A stretch of DNA of 5,899 nucleotides, taken from the NCBI GenBank assembly GCA_023436745.1, contig JAEZHZ010000300.1:1-5899 (forward strand), written 5' to 3'. Below are positions 1-5,899 of the stretch, piece by piece. Each line of letters begins with the position of its first letter. Positions within the stretch are counted from its first letter, which is position 1. The position numbers and the translations under genes are program-made. The DNA is from Pseudomonadota bacterium (lineage in GTDB: Bacteria > Pseudomonadota > Alphaproteobacteria > Rhizobiales > Devosiaceae). The notes under the pieces were generated by a model. That model did no database searches, was not told the DNA's origin, and saw only the letters and a program-made list of their open reading frames with translations.

Positions 1-214
1 GCCTCATACGTGACAGGTCTAGCTCTCCGCGCTCACCGACAGCCTCCATCGGGAGGAAAGACACGAATTTCTCGGCCTCAACTGCGCGAACCTCGGCCTT
101 ACTGGGATTCAGTGCTGCACGGCGACGGAGCGCATCGACCTCCCAATGGGCCGGCACACTCCCCAACCACTCCACCCCACTGTCCTTGTACTCCGGATAC
201 CTCGGCAGACTCAT
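1..214 (-). CDS. hsdS: Type I restriction-modification specificity subunit HsdS, N-terminal part (runs off the left edge)
   Basis: HsdS recognises the DNA target site of a type I restriction-modification complex (HsdM2S for methylation, R2M2S for cleavage). Only the first 71 codons are present. They begin MSLPRYPEYKDSGVEWLG and continue VPAHWEV, the typical opening of many HsdS proteins, where a short helix precedes the first target-recognition domain. The later FLPMEAVGERGELDL looks like the start of that domain. The frame is open to the window edge. The ATG at 214-212 overlaps the hsdM TGA at 213-211 (ATGA), so the two are translationally coupled, and a GGGGGAG Shine-Dalgarno (223-229) lies 8 nt upstream inside the hsdM 3' end. 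The target sequence cannot be predicted because the recognition domains lie outside. The family call is seen directly; that the rest of the gene is intact is not known. Confidence 0.93.
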   Translation of the reverse strand, partial: MSLPRYPEYKDSGVEWLGSVPAHWEVDALRRRAALNPSKAEVRAVEAEKFVSFLPMEAVGERGELDLSRMR

Positions 215-2070
215 TCCGCCATCTCCCCCAGCATCCGCATGATGTTGGCGGTTACGGCCTTCAGCTCGGCGTCGATGACCTCCAGCGGACGCGGCGGCTC
301 GAATACATAGAAGTGGCGGTTGAACGGAATCTCGTAGCCCACCTTCGTCTTGGCCTCGTCGATCCACGCATCCGGCGCATGCGGCAGCACCTCGCGCGCG
401 AAATAGGCCTCGATATCCTCGCCCAGCGGCACGTTCTCGGTATCACGCAATGCACTGTCCGCCTGCGGCCTGCCCTTCTGCTTGCCCTTCTGGCCCAGCA
501 CGATTTCGCCTGCCGCGTCGCGCAGGGGGCGCTCGACGGTAATCGTGGTGTAGCCGAAGTCCTCGTTGCGGAAGATGCGGCTGATCGGCACCCGCTTGAG
601 CCGGCCGCCTTCGGGCGCTGCAGGCACGTCGTCGGTGCCGGTGACGATGCGCTGCTCCAGCTCGCGGCCTTCGGCATCGAGCACGGTGATGCGCTCGGCC
701 TCGGTGAAGTCACCGAACAGGCGGGTGACGGTGGCGATGTCGTCATCGCCCATCTCGCGGCGTTTGGAGCCGAGGCTCTTGCGCATCTTGCGCCAGAAGC
801 TGCTGGCGTCGATCAGCTGCACCTGGCCACGGCGGTCGTCGGGCTTCTTGTTGCTGACGATCCACACATAGGTGGCAATGCCGGTGTTGTAGAACATGTC
901 CGTCGGCAGGCCGATGATGGCCTCGACCAGATCGTTCTCCAGCAGGTAGCGGCGGATCTCGCTCTCGCCACTGCCCGCCCCGCCGGTGAACAGCGGCGAT
1001 CCGTTGAGCACGATGCCGAAGCGGCTGCCGCCCTCGCCGTTGACCACCGGCGACATCTTGGCCACCAGGTGCAGCAGGAACAGCATGGAGCCGTCGGACA
1101 CGCGCGGCAGGCCGGGGCCGAAGCGGCCATCGAAGCCTTGTCGCTCGTGCTCGGCGCGGACCAGCTTCTCGACCTTCTTCCACTCCACGCCGAAGGGTGG
1201 ATTGGAGAGCATGTAGTCGAAGCGGCGGCCGGCATGACCGTCGTCGCTGAGCGTGTTGCCGGGCGCCATGTTCTCCACCGGCTGGCCGCGGATCAGCATG
1301 TCGGCCTTGCAGATGGCGTAGGACTCGTCGTTGAGCTCCTGGCCGAACAGGGTGAGGCGCGCGGCCGGGTTGTGCGCCAGCAGGTGCTCGGCGGCCACCG
1401 ACAGCATGCCGCCCGTGCCGGCCGTGGGGTCATACACGGTGCGCACCACGGCGTTGCCGGGGGTGAGCACGTCGTCGTCCTCGATGAAGATCAGGTTGAC
1501 CATCAACCGGATGACCTCGCGCGGGGTGAAGTGCTCACCGGCGGTCTCGTTGGAGAGCTCGGCGAACTTGCGGATCAGCTCCTCGAAGACGTGCCCCATC
1601 TGCGCGTTGTCCACGCGGTCCGGATGCAGGTCGATGTTGGCGAACTTCTCGGTCACCAGATACAGCAGGCCGGCCTTGGCCAGGCGTTCGACCTGGGCGA
1701 TGAACTCGAAGCGCTCGAAGATGTCGCGCGCCTCGGGCGAGAAGCCCTGGATGTAGGCGTAGAGGTTCTGGCGGATGTGGTCCTGGTCGCCCGCCAGCGT
1801 GGTCAGGTCCAGCTTGGAGGTGTTGTAGAAGCCCGCGGTGCCGACGATGCGCTTGAGGAAGGGATCGGGATTGAGGCCCGCGGCGGCCTTCTTCTCCCCC
1901 TCGGCGAGCACCTTGGCCTTGGTCGGCGCCAGCACGCAGTCCAGACGCCGCAGCACGGTGAACGGCAGGATGACCTTGCCGTATTCGGATTGCTTGTAGT
2001 CGCCGCGCAGCAGATCCGCGACGGACCAGATGAAGGAGGAAAGTGCCTGTTGATTCAATGGGATACCCAC
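211..2070 (-). CDS. hsdM: Type I restriction-modification DNA methyltransferase subunit HsdM (N6-adenine)
   Basis: HsdM transfers a methyl group from S-adenosylmethionine to N6 of adenine in the site chosen by HsdS, protecting host DNA. The 619-residue product starts with the HsdM N-terminal helical domain (FIWSVADLLRGDYKQSEYGK, about residues 13-32, then LPFTVLRRLD). GEHFTPREV (178-186) opens the methylase domain, DPTAGTGG (214-221) is the SAM-binding motif I and NPPF (290-293) is the catalytic motif IV of N6-adenine methylases. The C-terminus ends in the usual HsdS-contacting helix. The core looks intact, with no frameshift. The frame stays open upstream to 2403, but that part overlaps zorE out of frame and is not methylase-like. 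I chose GTG at 2070 because homology begins at about LNQQALSSF. TTG at 2061 or TTG at 2109 (CTGGAG 9 nt upstream) are alternatives, and the GTG has no clear Shine-Dalgarno. It lies 109 nt after zorE and overlaps hsdS by 4 nt. Confidence 0.95.
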   Translation of the reverse strand: MGIPLNQQALSSFIWSVADLLRGDYKQSEYGKVILPFTVLRRLDCVLAPTKAKVLAEGEKKAAAGLNPDPFLKRIVGTAGFYNTSKLDLTTLAGDQDHIRQNLYAYIQGFSPEARDIFERFEFIAQVERLAKAGLLYLVTEKFANIDLHPDRVDNAQMGHVFEELIRKFAELSNETAGEHFTPREVIRLMVNLIFIEDDDVLTPGNAVVRTVYDPTAGTGGMLSVAAEHLLAHNPAARLTLFGQELNDESYAICKADMLIRGQPVENMAPGNTLSDDGHAGRRFDYMLSNPPFGVEWKKVEKLVRAEHERQGFDGRFGPGLPRVSDGSMLFLLHLVAKMSPVVNGEGGSRFGIVLNGSPLFTGGAGSGESEIRRYLLENDLVEAIIGLPTDMFYNTGIATYVWIVSNKKPDDRRGQVQLIDASSFWRKMRKSLGSKRREMGDDDIATVTRLFGDFTEAERITVLDAEGRELEQRIVTGTDDVPAAPEGGRLKRVPISRIFRNEDFGYTTITVERPLRDAAGEIVLGQKGKQKGRPQADSALRDTENVPLGEDIEAYFAREVLPHAPDAWIDEAKTKVGYEIPFNRHFYVFEPPRPLEVIDAELKAVTANIMRMLGEMAE

Positions 2071-2179
2071 ATCGTGAAGCGCCCGGGAGCAGCCAGCGCA
2101 AAGTCCCAATGATAGTGACTCCAGGACGTTCCACCACAGTGACGGGGCGGCCACCGGGGCGACCGCCCGCTCTGGCCCT
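2071..2179 (-). other. zorE-hsdM intergenic junction
   Basis: This 109-nt gap separates the zorE stop from the chosen hsdM start. It contains a GC-rich inverted repeat (GGGCGG at 2145-2150, CCGCCC at 2163-2168, 12-nt loop) without a following U-run on the minus strand, so it is not a convincing intrinsic terminator. I see no good sigma-70 promoter; a CTATCAT-like -10 near 2110-2118 has no matching -35. The junction therefore shows neither a clear end of the zor operon nor a clear start of the hsd operon, and read-through is possible. CTGGAG (2119-2124) would serve a TTG start at 2109 if hsdM begins there. Confidence 0.5.
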
Positions 2180-3283
2180 TTAGAGCCTGGTTGCCAGCTC
2201 GGACAGCAGCTTTCCCGGTCGGGTGATTTTCCATCGCCCCACCTCTGCATCGGCGATGGAGGAAGACACCGCAAGATGGCTCTCCGGCCACGCCGCGTCG
2301 AATGACACGCCGGCCGCGCCCTCAGCCTCGACACCAAGGTCCGGAGGCTCAAGGCCGACTCTCTCGGCGACTTCCAGCAGCGGCTGAAGGGCCAGATCTG
2401 CATGGCGCTTCACACTCGGCCAGGTTCGCTCCACCTTTCGCTGTTGGCGCCGCAACTTGCTAATGACCGTCATCTCGCTGGCCTTCATGAAGATGTGCTG
2501 GTGGTTCGGCTGCTTTCTGTGGCAGTCCTTGCAAAGCACCTGGAGATTGCCGCGGCTGTTGTCGTTCTTGATGCCGTTCACGTGATGGACGTGCAGCAGC
2601 GCCCGGTGCTGTTCCAGGCATACGCCACAGTCCTGGCAGGTGAACCCGCTCTCGGCACGCAACCGTTGGGATAGCTCGCCCCAGTCGTCCGTGTAGGTCG
2701 AGGCTCCTGCCTTGGCGGCGAGGCCCGATGGCAGGTGTTTGAAGCGCGTGCTGTATGTCTCAAAGAACTCAAGGAGGGTAAACGCATCTCTGATCTGGCT
2801 CCGGACGCCATTTGCGACGATCAGGCTCGACTTGTAATTGAGGAGCTTCAGGCAGTTCATGCACACCTGCAGGCGGGCCAGACCCGTGATCTCCTTGCGG
2901 CTGGCCTGGTCATACCCCGAAATCTCGAACTCACCCGACGCGGCCTGCGTCACCACATACCGGTTGAACCGCCCTTTCGCCCTCATCCCGACCAGCGTCT
3001 CGCAATCAGCCAAATGGTACTTCCGACCCTTGCTAGGTACTTGGATGGCCTCGAGAACGTTGGCGCCATGGTCCCGGATGTACAAGATGACATGCCTGCC
3101 CTGGTACGACAGCAAGCCGTCTACGATGTCCAGTTCGTCCAGTGAGATCTCCACACCGCTCTGCAGAGCGATGTCCACCGGATCCCACGGCATATCCTCT
3201 TGCACACCCAGCTCGAACGTACGGGTAGAGCTGAATCTACTGGCGATTTTCTCGAGCGCGGAGAAGTCGACGCGGAGGTGCAT
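2180..3283 (-). CDS. zorE: Zorya type II effector, HNH endonuclease ZorE
   Basis: ZorE is the nuclease effector that distinguishes type II Zorya (zorABE) from type I (zorABCD). The 367-residue soluble protein has an HNH domain at about 213-260: a C216-x2-C219 knuckle, HVHH (231-234; H233 the likely general base), N246 in GNLQVL, and C251-x2-C254-H255, giving two zinc-binding CxxC pairs around a complete H-N-H set. The N-terminal 200 residues carry a further cluster, H90-x3-C94 and C141-x2-C144 (CMNCLKLLNY), that looks like a second zinc site. The last 60 residues contain FDAAWPESHLAV (328-339), resembling a short strand pair seen in Vsr/DUF559-like nucleases. ATG at 3283 follows the zorB TGA with one base between (TGACATG), with GGGG (3290-3293) 6 nt upstream, so translation is probably coupled to zorB. 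The HNH call is firm; the ZorE name rests on the zorAB context. Confidence 0.92.
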   Translation of the reverse strand: MHLRVDFSALEKIASRFSSTRTFELGVQEDMPWDPVDIALQSGVEISLDELDIVDGLLSYQGRHVILYIRDHGANVLEAIQVPSKGRKYHLADCETLVGMRAKGRFNRYVVTQAASGEFEISGYDQASRKEITGLARLQVCMNCLKLLNYKSSLIVANGVRSQIRDAFTLLEFFETYSTRFKHLPSGLAAKAGASTYTDDWGELSQRLRAESGFTCQDCGVCLEQHRALLHVHHVNGIKNDNSRGNLQVLCKDCHRKQPNHQHIFMKASEMTVISKLRRQQRKVERTWPSVKRHADLALQPLLEVAERVGLEPPDLGVEAEGAAGVSFDAAWPESHLAVSSSIADAEVGRWKITRPGKLLSELATRL

Positions 3284-3284
3284 G

Positions 3285-4001
3285 TCAGGCCCCAGGCCGG
3301 TCGTGGATGATCCGCTTGATCTGGGTCTCGGAGTCGGTGATCACCTTGAACGACACCCGACGCGAGCGGAGGACATCTTCCTCCCCATGCTCATCCAGAA
3401 CAGGCTTGGCCGATGAGTAGCCAACGGCCGCAATCTTCTTGCGAACCCAGCTGCGCTCGTCCTCGTCCTTCGCGAGGGCATGGGCGAACTCCAGCACCTC
3501 CCGGGTGCGTGACTGGGCGAGCGCCATGTTATTGAAATACGCCGCCTCGACGGTTGCGGTTCCACGCCAGTCGCTGCTGGTGTGCCCTTCAATCCGCACT
3601 TCTTCGACCTTGTCGCGGTAACGGAGCACTACCTGGAAGTACCGGGGCACGAAATCGCGCATCACCTCACGGAACGCGGGCCGCATCTGCGAACGCCCAG
3701 GCTCGAAAAGCATGTCAGGATTGAGAAACCGCACCTCCAGGGTCTGCGCGTCGATCTCGGCGCCCCACCCCGGCAGGTCGGGCCCGAACTCCGCCTGGAG
3801 GTCCTTGTACAGGCTTACCTGTGTATCGCGGTAAGCCATCGCTATCTCCTTGATGCGGTCACGCTCGATGCGCACGAAGTGCATCATCGCCACGGCGACA
3901 AACAGGAAGACGATCATCAATCCGGCCATCAGGTCGGAGACACTCATCCAGTGCTCGCTGTCAGACGACTCCGAAGAGCTGCACCCCAGGATCTTCTGCA
4001 T
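3285..4001 (-). CDS. zorB: Zorya motor stator subunit ZorB (MotB/OmpA-like, peptidoglycan-binding)
   Basis: ZorB partners ZorA in an inner-membrane, proton-driven complex and anchors it to peptidoglycan. The 238-residue protein has a short hydrophilic cytoplasmic N-terminus rich in Ser and acidic residues, then one membrane helix at about 24-43 (LMAGLMIVFLFVAVAMM) preceded by SVSD. D23 sits where MotB has its proton-carrying aspartate. A periplasmic linker follows, then an OmpA-like domain from about 85 to 222, with VRIEGHTSSDW (135-145), the NNMALAQSR stretch (157-165) and RSRRVSFKV (212-220) matching the peptidoglycan-contact and closing elements of that fold. ATG at 4001 lies 10 nt after the zorA stop, and its GAGGG Shine-Dalgarno overlaps that stop. 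An internal ATG at codon 19 exists but would remove the residues before the helix. Flagellar MotB is a poor alternative because no motA or flagellar genes are nearby and an HNH gene follows. Confidence 0.93.
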   Translation of the reverse strand: MQKILGCSSSESSDSEHWMSVSDLMAGLMIVFLFVAVAMMHFVRIERDRIKEIAMAYRDTQVSLYKDLQAEFGPDLPGWGAEIDAQTLEVRFLNPDMLFEPGRSQMRPAFREVMRDFVPRYFQVVLRYRDKVEEVRIEGHTSSDWRGTATVEAAYFNNMALAQSRTREVLEFAHALAKDEDERSWVRKKIAAVGYSSAKPVLDEHGEEDVLRSRRVSFKVITDSETQIKRIIHDRPGA

Positions 4002-4008
4002 CCGTCAG

Positions 4009-4014
4009 CCCTCA
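4009..4014 (-). promoter_or_regulatory. zorB ribosome binding site overlapping the zorA stop
   Basis: The minus-strand TGAGGG combines the zorA stop codon TGA (4014-4012) with the GAGGG Shine-Dalgarno of zorB, 7 nt before its ATG. A ribosome ending zorA would sit on the zorB initiation region, which suggests coupled and stoichiometric synthesis of the two membrane partners. Confidence 0.75.
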
Positions 4015-5508
4015 GCCATGTACGCGAGACATCTCGGACAAACGCTTCATCAGGCGCTCGTAGTCCGAGCTGAACGCGTCCGAGATCCTGACCAGGGACT
4101 GGCCGAAACGGCCCATCACACGCTCAAGCTCCTGCGCGACAGCCTTGTCCAGCACGGCCATCTGCGTATTCACCGCCTCGCCGGTGCGCTCGACAGCAAC
4201 CTTCACCTGCTGCTCCACTCCCTGGAGCGCACGACCGGTATCACGCTCGACCGCTTCGGCCATTGCCTGGGTGCATGCCCCCACCTGTTCGTGCACTTCC
4301 TTGCCAGCCTGTTCCAGTCCCCTGACCAGCTCCCGCGTCGCGGCCTCAAGCTCACGTGCCGAGGCCGCCAGATCATCACGGAGCTTGTCCGACGAGTTGG
4401 AGACCTCGGTCGCCATCTCCAGGACAGCGCGGCTGGTGCTGTTGACGTGATTGGCGAACACTTCCGACTTCTCTGCCAAGACCCCACTCATCTCGATGGC
4501 AGCCGCCCCCAGCTGGTCGGCAACCCCAACGACCTGACGCTGGATCTCAGGAACCGCCTCGACAGCCTTGTCGCGCATGGTGACGAAGGCTTCCAGGTGC
4601 CGCTGCAACTCGGCGATCTGATGCTGGTTGACCTCCAGGACGTCCCTGAGCTCTCCCATTACCACCGGGATACGCTGGCAGTCCTCGCCTATCCGCTCGA
4701 TCGCAAGCTTTGTGCTGTCTACGGCATCGACGCTTCGCTGGAACTGAAGACCCATCTCCTCGACCTGACCGCGGTACTCCGCCTGCCAATCGACGAGCTT
4801 CTTGACCGACTCGTCAAGCGCCTTGAAGTTCTCGCCGAACTGCTCAGTGAGGTTTCGATTGAAATCCACAATGACCTGGCGAAGCGCCTCGATCACGACT
4901 TCGGTGGCCGACTTCGAGAGCAGCGCTGCGAAGTTACCCATCTCTGTGAAGAGCTGAGCCTCAAAGACTTCCCGCGCCTTTCTCTGCTGCGCGACTCCAT
5001 CGGAGATGTCGGTCCGGACCATCTTCAGCTGGCCGACCACCGAGCCTTCCTCCGAAGCTGAGAGCCCCCGCGCCACCAGCTCCAGCGTGGCGTTCTGCCT
5101 GTCGAGCGAGCCCAGAATGTGGGCCGGGGTCACTTCATCCGGCGTGCTTGATGCATCCCGCTTTGGTGCGAACTTCCAGGCATCCAATGACTTGAAGGTG
5201 ATCGAGGCGAGCATGCCCACCAGACTGGTGATGAAGGCGGTTTTCATCCCCTCCAGTAGGTACCGGATGCTCGTGTCGATGGCCGTGACATCGAACTCCA
5301 GCAGCCCGATAACAATACCGACGAACGTACCCAGGATACCGAGGGACGTCATCACGTTGGGCGCATGCTGCAGGAAGCGCGAGTGGCGGCCCTTGGCCGC
5401 CTGATGAATGGACGCCACCAGGATGAGAAGGATGGCCCAGCAGAAGAATTCCGTCGCACCGCTAGCGGAGATCTGACGCAGGGCGGTTTCAATCGAGGTC
5501 CCGAGCAT
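4012..5508 (-). CDS. zorA: Zorya motor channel subunit ZorA (MotA/TolQ/ExbB-like with long cytoplasmic coiled-coil tail)
   Basis: ZorA forms the proton channel ring around ZorB; its cytoplasmic tail is thought to pass the phage-sensing signal to the effector. The 498-residue protein has three hydrophobic helices: about 18-35 (FFCWAILLILVASI), 51-70 (VMTSLGILGTFVGIVIGLL) and 89-107 (TAFITSLVGMLASI). The SLGILGTFVG element is the signature of the MotA/TolQ/ExbB proton-channel family. A short linker with three prolines (115-128) leads to about 370 residues of nearly unbroken amphipathic helix, with only P281 and P320 interrupting, rich in Ala, Glu, Val and Leu like a coiled coil. ATG at 5508 is supported by AGGAAG (5516-5521) 7 nt upstream. 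It is first of the zorA-zorB-zorE set. The total length is well below the roughly 700-residue type I ZorA, consistent with type II. A TolQ or ExbB role is unlikely given the tail and the neighbours. Confidence 0.93.
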   Translation of the reverse strand: MLGTSIETALRQISASGATEFFCWAILLILVASIHQAAKGRHSRFLQHAPNVMTSLGILGTFVGIVIGLLEFDVTAIDTSIRYLLEGMKTAFITSLVGMLASITFKSLDAWKFAPKRDASSTPDEVTPAHILGSLDRQNATLELVARGLSASEEGSVVGQLKMVRTDISDGVAQQRKAREVFEAQLFTEMGNFAALLSKSATEVVIEALRQVIVDFNRNLTEQFGENFKALDESVKKLVDWQAEYRGQVEEMGLQFQRSVDAVDSTKLAIERIGEDCQRIPVVMGELRDVLEVNQHQIAELQRHLEAFVTMRDKAVEAVPEIQRQVVGVADQLGAAAIEMSGVLAEKSEVFANHVNSTSRAVLEMATEVSNSSDKLRDDLAASARELEAATRELVRGLEQAGKEVHEQVGACTQAMAEAVERDTGRALQGVEQQVKVAVERTGEAVNTQMAVLDKAVAQELERVMGRFGQSLVRISDAFSSDYERLMKRLSEMSRVHG

Positions 5509-5515
5509 GCCGTTG

Positions 5516-5521
5516 CTTCCT
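5516..5521 (-). promoter_or_regulatory. zorA ribosome binding site
   Basis: AGGAAG on the minus strand lies 7 nt before the ATG at 5508. This is the clearest Shine-Dalgarno of the zor operon and fixes the zorA start ahead of the first membrane helix. Confidence 0.75.
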
Positions 5522-5559
5522 GTTCTGCCGGCGCCCGCGCTGCGCGTCGCCTATACCTA

Positions 5560-5577
5560 GCCGCCTTTATCGGCGGC
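5560..5577. repeat. GC dyad upstream of zorA
   Basis: A perfect 6-bp inverted repeat, GCCGCC (5560-5565) and GGCGGC (5572-5577), encloses a six-base AT-rich spacer (TTTATC on +, GATAAA on -). It is 52 nt upstream of the zorA ATG and not followed by a U-run in the zorA direction. It could be an operator, a 5'-UTR hairpin, or chance in GC-rich DNA. Confidence 0.35.
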
Positions 5578-5704
5578 CCGGCCAGAAAGTTGAGCCCTCT
5601 TCGGCAGTTGGCATTACTCCTGGTAGTGCGGCCCAGAGTGGCTCATGGACGGCGCGGCAACAGGCAGGGGTCGACCTGGGACATCGCCTCGTATAGAGCC
5701 TTGG

Positions 5705-5899
5705 TTACCCCACGGCGGGCGCTTCTTCGCTGCGCCTGCGCACCTTCCCCACCACCCACTCCTCCACATCAACCACCAGCGTGAACGCCGCCGGCACCAC
5801 GATCAGGCTGAGCACGGTGGAGGTGATCAGGCCGCCGATGACGGCGACGGCCATGGGCATGCGGAAGCTGGCGTCGGCGGTCAGGCCCAGGGCGATCGG
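5705..5899 (-). CDS. RND-family efflux transporter permease subunit, C-terminal fragment (runs off the right edge)
   Basis: The final 64 codons of a large RND inner-membrane pump, which exports drugs or metals using proton antiport in a tripartite complex. The open frame reads from the window edge to TAA (5707-5705). PIALGLTADASF, PMAVAVIGGLITST and LIVVPAAFTLVVD match the loop before, and the body of, the last transmembrane helix in AcrB/CusA-like pumps, followed by a basic cytoplasmic tail (GKVRRRS). The natural stop in a tail of normal length says the gene is not cut by the neighbouring island. Substrate cannot be inferred from this piece. It lies upstream of zorA on the same strand, 196 nt away, and is probably an unrelated chromosomal gene. 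Confidence 0.85.
   Translation of the reverse strand, partial: PIALGLTADASFRMPMAVAVIGGLITSTVLSLIVVPAAFTLVVDVEEWVVGKVRRRSEEAPAVG

Larger units (their letters stand above)
5509..5704 (-). other. Non-coding region between RND gene and zorA (zor operon leader)
   Basis: No open frame here has coding character. Near zorA it holds the AGGAAG ribosome site and a small GC dyad. A promoter for zorABE should lie here. The best -10-like strings on the minus strand are GATAAA (loop of the dyad, 5566-5571) and TATAGG nearby, but neither has a convincing -35 at 16-18 nt, so no promoter is called. No hairpin plus U-run is visible after the RND stop codon, so an intrinsic terminator for the upstream gene cannot be shown. 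Confidence 0.5.

Noticed and set aside
10..2112. A 700-codon plus-strand open frame opposite hsdM
   Set aside because: The product is low-complexity (Ala, Gly, Leu, His, Gln-rich) with no recognisable domain, lies exactly antisense to a clear hsdM with intact motifs, and is a usual artefact of GC-rich codon use.
2145..2168. GGGCGG/CCGCCC inverted repeat as an intrinsic terminator of the zor operon
   Set aside because: The 12-nt loop and the absence of a U-run downstream on the minus strand make it a poor terminator; GC-rich chance pairing is likely.
2071..2403. N-terminal extension of hsdM to the ATG at 2403
   Set aside because: It would overlap zorE by more than 200 nt in another frame, and the added residues do not resemble a methylase. 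The HsdM family begins at about LNQQALSSF.
3850..5061. A 403-codon plus-strand open frame opposite zorA
   Set aside because: Antisense shadow of the zorA helical tail. It has no domain signature and overlaps a gene with a good ribosome site and family motifs.
3285..5508. zorA-zorB as flagellar MotA/MotB or a Tol/Exb energiser
   Set aside because: The roughly 370-residue cytoplasmic tail, the three-helix topology, the absence of flagellar or TonB genes and the adjoining HNH gene all fit Zorya instead.
5365..5784. A 139-codon plus-strand open frame over the zorA leader
   Set aside because: It spans the zorA 5' end, the intergenic region and the RND 3' end antisense, with no domain and a Pro/Arg/Ala-rich composition.

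Overview
This is a GC-rich bacterial window in which every gene lies on the minus strand. Reading with transcription, from right to left, it holds the 3' end of a chromosomal RND-type efflux pump gene, a complete three-gene Zorya type II anti-phage system (zorA, zorB, zorE), a complete type I restriction-modification methylase gene (hsdM), and the first 71 codons of its specificity subunit (hsdS). The codon use, the RND pump and the style of the HsdM and HsdS proteins suggest a high-GC proteobacterium, probably gamma- or betaproteobacterial. The sequence alone does not allow a genus call.

Layout. Positions 5705-5899 encode the C-terminal 64 residues of an RND inner-membrane transporter and probably mark the conserved chromosomal side. 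Positions 5509-5704 are non-coding and form the leader of zorA, with a small GC dyad and a good Shine-Dalgarno sequence. Next come zorA (4012-5508), a MotA/ExbB-like membrane channel with a very long helical tail; zorB (3285-4001), a MotB/OmpA-like peptidoglycan-binding partner; and zorE (2180-3283), an HNH nuclease. The zor genes are separated by 10 nt and 1 nt, so they read as one translationally coupled operon. A 109-nt gap (2071-2179) precedes hsdM (211-2070), and hsdS overlaps hsdM by an ATGA junction (211-214) and runs off the left edge. hsdR is not in the window.

How the genes would work together. ZorA and ZorB are expected to form a proton-driven motor in the inner membrane, anchored to peptidoglycan, that senses phage-induced envelope disturbance and passes the signal through the ZorA tail to the DNA-degrading effector ZorE. 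HsdM and HsdS would methylate host DNA at a specific site and, with an HsdR outside the window, cut unmodified DNA. The two systems are co-directional and close together, which makes this a defence island.

The best leads are the two unexplained segments of ZorE (a putative N-terminal zinc cluster and a C-terminal WP-motif tail), the zorE-hsdM junction with its ambiguous hsdM start, and the RND-zorA boundary as a candidate island edge. Zorya type II and type I R-M are known systems. I do not see an entirely new system here.
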